From Amoebophrya sp. AT5.2 (taxonomy: Eukaryota; Sar; Dinophyceae; Syndiniales; Amoebophryaceae), in assembly GCA_005223375.1 (NCBI GenBank), contig RXOD01003871.1, positions 1 to 41,726 of the forward strand: a stretch of DNA of 41,726 bases. The letters run 5' to 3'. The notes under the pieces are model-generated. The model worked only from the letters and a program-made list of their open reading frames with translations. It ran no database searches and was not told the DNA's origin. Positions within the stretch are counted from its first letter, which is position 1; each line of letters begins with the position of its first letter. Of the stretch, positions 30,501 to 39,500 are shown in pieces. The translations under genes and the position numbers were made by a program.

Positions 30501-33500
30501 TCGCGTTCCAGGGGAACGACACGGCGACGGCCTACGCGGGCGCGTACGACGCTTGGGAGCTGACGAAGGTCGACGTGCGCGGCGTGCACTTGGTGGAGCT
30601 GTTCGCGCCGACGGGAAGCGTGGCACCGGCCGCGAGCAACTACCCGACCATCAACTCCGCGCTTCCCGCCGTGAAGGCGGGCCTGGAGACCAAGGTCGAT
30701 ATCGACATCACGACGCACTTCTACGACTACGGCGGCATGGATGACGAGTTTCTGATAACGGAAGACTGCCACCATGTGGGGACCTACCTGACGAGCTTGT
30801 TGACGCACGCTCAAATTTCCGAGTACAATGCGACCCACGTCTTCTGGTCGAACGTGGAGCTGCCCCGATCGAGCACTCGCAAAAACCAGAACTACTACGA
30901 GGTCTGCTACAAGCTGAACGACCTTTCGTTGAGCAGTGGGAGCGCAGTTTACGAAGTTGTTTTGCGCTTCAACACCACCGGCCCGAGCGTCGAGGTGCAG
31001 ACGTGTCTAATCACGGAGCCGCACTGTCTGCTGCGGTCGTGGACGTTTGGCGGCGAGCTGGGCGACAAGTACGACCTTGCTGATTTCCAGAACCGGACTT
31101 CCCCTACGCAAGGCCTAGTCCTGCTTCTCGACGGCAAGCAGACGTGCGGGAAGATGCCGCTGAATTCGACGGGGGGAGAAATCGCCCAGACCGACATGAT
31201 GTTCGGCAAAACCCCCATTCTCGTCGGCCCCAGCAAGTGCAGTCTCTGGGACTACTCCGGCGTGAAGTACGACTCCGCGAAGCAACTCGTCGCCGGCGGC
31301 ATCTACACCATGTGCAACTGCGTCCCCGACACGCACAACGACTGCACGAACGTGCAAAACTACGACCGGGACCGCGGGTTTTTGCACTTCGAGGGCGTCC
31401 GATTTCTGGACGAGACGTTCACCTCGACGTTCCACCCGAACGGAACGTACAACAAGGACATGCGGATTTCGGACGACCTGTTCGGCGACGCCGACCACAC
31501 GGGCGAACTGCAGGACAAAAACTACGCCTTGAGCTACGACGCGGGCATGCATTTGTACTTCGACGGCACGAACGTCGGCAGCGCGGCCCTGTCGTTCTGT
31601 AACAACACGGAAGCGCTATCGCCGTTGAGCGACGTAGGCAAGGAGTTCCTCGCCACGGGTTCAAGCACAGTCAACCAGTGCATCATCGACGATTTGCTGC
31701 TGCAGGGCACGAACTTGTACGAGGAGCGGCTCACCTTGGTCGCGCGGGGATTGCTCACGGAATCGGAAACGCGGTGTCCGCAAGCGGCTGCGTCGAACTG
31801 GTACGCGTCGGGGGTGTACGGTTTCTGCGACCCGCTGAGCGATAGTTACAACGCGAGTTTGGTGCCGAACCCGTTTGTGAATGCGAACAGCGGCTACGAG
31901 GCGGTTGTGGCCGAATTCGGTTCCGCCGCGATCGACATCGTCGCGAACGACACGACGTTTGGAGATGCCAGCTTCCCGGACAGTAAGCACCTGGGGAGGG
32001 TGTACCTGGAAAACCAAAACTACACGCTCACCCACTCCTTGATCAACTACCGCATCAACACGACGACGGAGGCGGGGCAATACGCTCTGTGCGTGGAGGG
32101 GTGGAGCGGGACGAACTACGTGGCCCGGTTTTTGACGATCAACGGCGTCAATGCCGGAGCGATCAAGCCGTTCGGGACGTACGGCACGACCAAGCCGCGG
32201 ATAACCGAGGATTTCCACCTGGAGATCTACGGTTACGGGCTGTCGGTGAACCACACCGAAAAGCACGTCTGGATCGAGCATTCGTCGTTTTCCTGCCGCA
32301 TCGCGAACGCGACCGACGACGACCAGCCCGCGCAGGGCGGTCCGTACCAGGAGTCCGAGGAAGCTTTCACGCGCGATCCGGACGACGATACGAACACGAG
32401 GATTTTCGGGCGGTTGTTTATCGGGAAATACTACGACGCGGGGAGCAGTGATGGCACGAAGCTCGTGTTCAAGAACGTGGATGTGCATCTTGCTGGAGAG
32501 TACCACATCTGCTGGGAAAATCCCTTCGAGAAAACGCGCAGCACCGGGCTCGGGTTGCAGCAGGAAGCCTACTATTCGGGGAGCACGACGACCACGACGA
32601 CGGTGGGGCCAACATCTTCGACTGCTGGATCGTCCGAGAACGACACGAACGAAACATCGAGTGGGACAACTTCGTCGAGTGGATCATCCACCTCGGACAC
32701 CGACTCAGGAGCGAGCAACTCCACCGACAACTCCACCGACCCGGGCGTTTACTATCCCTCCTCCTGGCCGCTGTTCAAGATCGACATTCGCGGCCCGAAG
32801 AAGGTGTACTACGTGTTCCCGAGCAAGTACGCCCAGAACTGGGAGTCCGTTTCGACCACGACCGACAATACCACGACCGACGACGGCACGACGGCGCACC
32901 CGGAGGGCTTCCTCGACACCGCGAACTTGCCGGTGGCGGAGCAGAAGCAACTCCTGCTCGACGACCTCAGCTTCCTGAACGTCGACACCGCCGTGTACCA
33001 GACCAACCCCAACAACGCGACCACGATTGGGGACGCTGTGACGCTCTTCGCGCACGAAAAGTTCGACATCATCGTCACATTCCACCTGTGGGACTATTTC
33101 TGCTGCGGGACGAACATCTACACGCCGCTCGCCTACTCCGACTCGCTGCTGCTCGCGAACGACTGCCACGACACGAGCAGCTTCAAGTTCGACCCGGTTC
33201 TGACGCAGAAGCCGGACCTGAAGATCTTTTACCGCGACACGGACGCGACGGCGAAGTCGAGCGGCATGCTGACTTGGAACGGGGTGACGCTGGATCGGGG
33301 CAGGCCGTTCGAGTTTTGCTACTTCACGCTTGAGGGACCCTACGCGACCATCCCGAACAACAACATCGGGTGGACGGTATTTGATAACCTGAACGTCGTG
33401 GGACCGAACCTGCTCTACGTCGAGGGCATGACCAAGATGCTCGACGCGGGGGGCTACTACGTCTCCGCGGTTTCCGGGCCGACGACCAGCTATCCGGGCG

Positions 33501-36500
33501 CGGACGTGCAAAACGGGGAGACGCCGGACGCGTACGTGGGCCCGCCGGGGGTGTACGTGAATTTGAAGGGCTACAAGATGGACGGCGCCTACGGGCTGAG
33601 CAATTTGACGAACGCCGGGTACTCGGACTCGACGGGGGCGCTGGAGCTGGTGCAGCCGTTCACGGGGACCTACGCCGTCGGTAAGCCGCCGAAGCTGATG
33701 TTCATCCTGCACGACTACGCGGGCACACACGTAGACTACCAGCTGCTGGACTGCAACACGGCCGTGAAAAGGATGTTCTACTACCGGGTCGAGGCGGAGG
33801 ACGGACCTGGCGACGTGAATGGGACAAACGGGACTTCGGGCGGAGGGGGCGCCGGCGGATCTTCGTCGGGAGGTGGGGCGACGACGCTTGCGCCGGGGGC
33901 CACGGACAGCAACGGCACGAACAACACGAACACGTCGCTGCCGTACGTCGATCCCTACGATTTCTTCCTGTACAAGACGGAAGAAAGAGGGCCGCTGCGG
34001 ATCTTTTTCAGCTCCATGGAAGACGCCGTCCACATCAACGCCACCGACTACGTGTTCGAAAACCAAATCATCGAGCTCGGTTCCTACTACCAGGTTTGCT
34101 GGCAGCTAACCGACGGCAATTGGTGGAGTTTCTGGGACAACCTCCCCGTGCAGGGTCCCTACAACTACACTTTGACCGGGGTTTTGATGGGGCACCCGAT
34201 GCGGCTGGATTTCGGCGTCCTCTACGTGCCGAGCAACGTGTTCCCTGCGACCACATCCGTGATCTATCCCCCGGCGGTGAACGTCTCCCTTTGCGACATG
34301 GACGTCACCGCAATCGAGCCGTACGGCCTGCGGATGTCGAGCATCGACAACACCCGCTGGCTGTACCAGGTGACTGCCACGGATTCCGGTTTGCAAAGGG
34401 TGTGCTGGAATGGCTGGACCTACACCTACGTGATCATCGTCGGGCCGGAGCCCTCCGGCGAGTACTTCTGCACCAAGGGTTCCGAGCCCTGCACCTTCTC
34501 TCTGGTCGGAACCTACTTGGAGATGTTCACCTCGCGCTTGGGCCTCTTCCAGGACCCGAGCTGCAGCAACGTGTCGACCACCGCAAGCCTCGAGGACTGG
34601 CGGAACCTCGCGGTGTGGCGCGACAACAGCAACCAGACGAAGGCGGATATATCGAATTTTCCGGGGCCGTTCGCCTTCTCGCAGATGACGCGGGGCGACC
34701 TACCGTTCGCGTTCAACGTGCTGGACCCCCCGTACGGACACAAAATCCACGGGAAGTTCTACGTGTGCCTGGACGCGCTGTCCGTGTGGGTGGCCGCGGG
34801 CACTTTAAACCTGTACGGCTTCGCGTACCAGGACTTCCGGGAGACGTGGCGCTGCAGCAGCGGCGAGGTCTGTCCGTTCGACATGCGGCGGATGGGCACG
34901 CAGGACCCCGCGACGACGCTGAACCTGACCCTGTCCGAGCAGTTGACAGACGAGAACGGCACGGTATCCTACGTCGAGAAATACGTGTACCCGATCGTGA
35001 ACCGCACGGTGGACATTATGGACGTCCGCAAGGGCAACACCTTCTACGTCAAAACCTGCGGGAGCGTGTTTTGCTACGAGCTGGGCATCATCGTGGAAAC
35101 CACCGGCCCGACGGCCTTCCTCGAGGTGGAGTGCGTCCTCGGGCGGCCCTGCTACGCATTGGATGACGCGGCGCAGAAAAAACTCATCGGTAAGGGGATG
35201 GACCTTGCGACGGACAAAATCGGCTTGATCCCCGGCACGGACTGGGGGCAGTGCGGGGACGTCGTCGCGCCGCTGTACGTGGTGAACTTCGGCGACCTGT
35301 TCAAAGACCCCCCCGCGATGGGCTTCGGCGGCTACTACAGCATCTGCTACTGCCTCTCGAAGGAGTTCGACTGCGCGGACCCGTCCCAGTTCACGAGCTG
35401 GATTGGCTACCTGCGCATGAAGGGCCCGAACCAGATCACGCACGCAAAGTGCGTCCTCGGCGAGCAGTGCGCCGTGGACCTAGGGCCGGGGACCGGGATG
35501 GACGAGAGCGTGCAGTCGATTCTCCTGCGAAAACAGGGCACGCCGTGCAACAGCTGGACGCACTCGCTCTCGATCTTCGACGACGTGGACTCGTTCGGGT
35601 TGGAAACGCGCGCGCGGGCGCGGGAGAAGGAATTCACGTCCGATGCGGAGAAGAAAGCGTACTACGACGACCCGCACAACCAAAACCTGTTCTACAAGCC
35701 GCCGGCTTCGGATCCGACGAAAACGAAAGCCGGCGACAACTTTTCCGTGTTCGACCTCGGCGTGCCGAACCACGGTATTGTCTACTCGCCTTTGAACATA
35801 CCTCCGCCGTTCGCAGATGCGGTGAAGTTGAAACAGTCGCCCCTGTTGCCCCCCAGGCCGCCACAACTGGGTGCCCGGCAGGTGCCGACGACGTTGCTTC
35901 CCAGACACCAGCCGTCGACGCCAACGCAGGCGTACAAAAACTACAACGACGGGAGTCGCGGCGGCATCGGGTCCCCCGGCTCCCCTGGGGCGGGCGAGCC
36001 GGCCCCGGCAGCCCCGTTGCAGACGGACTCGTGGCAATCGGTGACCGGACCGTACACGGACATCGGCGACCTCGGCGTGACCACGCCCGACACCGCGCGG
36101 CGGCTCTCCACCGACGTGGTCGGCGACCATCTGCAGGGGCAGATACAAAAGCGGGGCCTCGAGCACGAGGACAGCTACACGCCGTTCATCGGCAACTACC
36201 TCGCCGACGACGGCTGGCGCTACGACTCGAAAACGACCCTGGGTATGGCCCTCGCCCGTGCGGACGCACTGACGTTCAAAGTGGACATCTGCTGGGCACC
36301 GACAGCAATCACGACGCAGGAGTACGGATTTTTGACGGGGACGCTGGAATTCGTCGGGCCGCATCTGTCGGCCATTCACACCTGCATCGCTGGGTACGAC
36401 TGCGTCATCAAGGATCTAACCGGAAATTGGCTGTCGAATCTGACCATCAAGAGCGAGAATGACACGATGTTGGAGGATGCTGCGCTTGGCGGGATCACAT

Positions 36501-39500
36501 CCACGACGGAAGCGCCGACTACGGGGGCATTGGTCGATACTAGCGCCGACGGAGGTAGTGAGAATGACACCAACGACACGAACTCGTCCACGAACGTGTC
36601 GCTGCTTGATCCCTCGTCGTTGTTTTTTCCGCCCGCAGAGCAAGTCGTGCAGCCGAAGCTGGCGACGCAGAAGAACCTGTTGTACATCTGCGACCGCAAC
36701 AACAGCAACGTCGGTGATAACTGGCACGACGCGTACGCGGACCAGGGAATCGGGATCTACGAGTTCGGCTTTTCCTCCCCGTACGGGATCGGCGTGCACC
36801 GTCTGTGCTGGGAAGGCGCCCAGACTGAGCTGCCCCACGCGATGGCTCACCAGCACCGCGAAAACCAGAAGAACCTTGGGTATGCGGCCCGTTTCCAGCC
36901 CCCGGAGGTGGTTTTGGCTGGCGAATTGTTCATCCAGGGCCCGCGGGTCGTGCACCCGGAGGACCTCGGCTACGGCCAAACCGCGCCCCGGGCCAGCAAT
37001 CTCGCCATCGAGCGGAAGCAGATGATCGTGTGCCGCATCGGGCAGGACTGCGAGGTAAACATTTCGTTTTTGAAGTACGAAACTCCCGAAGAGGCGGCGC
37101 TGCCGATCTCCGAGAAGCCCCAGAAGCCTGAGTTCCAGCAGTATTTGTTCCTCCGGGAAAAATCCTGCCGCCCGGTGGGGAACGCCACTGAGGTGAACCC
37201 CACCATCGTGCAGTCGAAGACCGTCGTAAACGGCACCGGCGTCTTCTACCTCCCGCGGATCGAGTACCTCTACCCGGGCTCGCACTACGTGCTCTGCTGG
37301 GGGCTGCTGGAAATCTCCCGCGTGCTGCTCGAGGGCCCGCTGCAGAGCGAGGCAAACACATGCGAGCTGGGCGAGGAGTGCATCATCAACCTGGTCGGGG
37401 ACGGGTACCCGATCTTCCCGGTCGGCTCCTACATCGCGCTGATCGAGCACGAACGGTCCTGCTCGAACCTAACGCAAAACTTCGAACAAGAACTGCAAAG
37501 AACCGAGCCGAACCAGCTCGCAATCGCGGCGCAGCAGGACGCGGCGCTGGCAGCCGGCGTGGACAGCAGCGCGTACATCGTGGACCCGGTGGATTTGGAC
37601 GTCCAGATGCGCGGATTCTTCCAGCCGGAGCAGATTTTGAGCGCGGCAGCGAGTCCGTCGGGGACGAGCGGGACGGACCTGTACCACTTAGACGGCGCGT
37701 CGGCTGCGGTGCTACTTTCGCAGGCGGCCAGTATCACGAATGTGGACGCGAGCGCGACGAAGGCGCCCGCTCTGGGCACGAGCGAGAACCAGGCACTGGT
37801 GGCGGGCGGCGCGGCGAGTTCATCGGGTGCACTGGCCGCGCCTTTGCCGGCGGCGAGCAGTTCCTCGGCCGTACCGGCTCCGGTGCCTACTTCTGGCTTG
37901 GGCGTTTTAGGCTCTTCAGCCAGCGGAAGCGCGCCGGCGCCGCAAAACATGGCGTCGTCGTCCGCTCAGCCCGCTCCTGCGCCGCAGCCCGCGTCCCAGC
38001 CGCAGATAATCCAGCCGACGCCACAGCCCTACGTGGCCCCCACCCCGGCTCCGCAGCCGCAGTATACCGCGCCGGCTCCAGCGCCGATGTCGTATTCGGC
38101 GCCGGCGCCCGCGCCGTCCGGTGGGTACGGAGGGTACTATTTGAGGCGGCAACTCCGCAGCCGATTCTTGCAGCAGACCCTGACGAACAAGGACATTTCC
38201 ACGTCCGATGGCACGGTGTTTCGGATGGCCGGATTTGACTCCATTCCGACCTCCTCGCTGGCCAACATCGACATCCCGTGGCAACGGCTGCCGCAGTTCA
38301 CGAAAGTTTCCTACGCCGCGTGTTGTGCGGTTGCAGACGCAACGAGGTTCGCCTACTACCGCAACTTCACGTTCGGAGAACTCACGTCGGGCTCCGCGGG
38401 GAAATACCGGCTCTGCTACGACAAGGGCTTTCAAGACTTCGGCACGCTCGTCGTGCGCGGACCCTTCAACGACCACTTCTTCAAGTGCCACCACGGGCTG
38501 TGCCCGATGAAGATCCGCGGACAGAACCTGGATGCGTTCGCGAGCAAGCAGTTCTCCACGTTTTCGCTGATCAAGGACGAATCCGATTTCGAGAAGTCGA
38601 AGGACGTGAAGGGCCTGCCCTACCGCGACGTCGCGCGCCAGTCCCCGTGCAGTTCGATTTCTCTGGTTTCGCGAAAAAAGTTCGAGGCGAACCTGGCCGA
38701 CAGCACGTTTCTGCGCGGCCCGTCGACCGAAATCGAGGACGCGGACGGGCTGCCGAAGATCTTCAAGAGCTGGACGACCGCGGAGTTCGAGTTTTCGGTG
38801 CTGCTGCAGCCCGAGCAGGTTCCGCTAGGCCTGTACCAGATTTGCTGGAACGACATTTTCATCGGCCGACTGGAGGTGCTCGGGGCCCTGTACGCATCGG
38901 ACCACAACTGTACGCTGTCGTACGACTGCATGCTGCTGCGGGAACAGAAGGTCGGTGGCACGATCAAGATCCTGGAGAAGAAAGCGGTGGGGTCCTTTGA
39001 CCTGCAATTCGCAGGCTCGCCGCAGCTGCCGATTGCATTGTACTCGAGCAGCGCGCACGCGGAACAGGGCGTGTGCGCGTACAAGGGGAAATTCCTGGGG
39101 GACATTTCGGCGATCGAACGAACCCATTTGGGCGCGCACGGTGCGGTGACGTGCCGGGACTTGGGCAACGTGCACCCGCCGTTGGTGTTCGATAGCTCCA
39201 AAATGCTGGCTCCGACTTCGACGAGCACGTCCACGACTACGAGCGCACCGCCGCGGTACGACGGAAGCTCGGCAGGAGGCCCCGAAGTCGCGTCCTCGTC
39301 GGTAAATGCCTTGCCGCCGCCGACGACACTCGCGCCGCCGACCGCGTCGGGAACTGGGCCTGCACCGCGGCCAGCTGTAACTACGTCGCCTATGCCCATG
39401 CCGATGCCCGCAACCTCTGCGCCAGCACCTGCCTCCGGCAGCACGTACAGCGCGCCAAGCCCCGCACCAGTGGCGAGTCCTGCTCCGATGTCCTACAGCG

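Noticed and set aside
32705..34066. 453-codon minus-strand open frame
   Set aside because: It lies opposite the giant gene, is Arg/Val-rich as expected from the complement of a GC-rich gene, and has no protein-like motifs. Other long minus-strand frames across 25-41 kb are rejected for the same reason.
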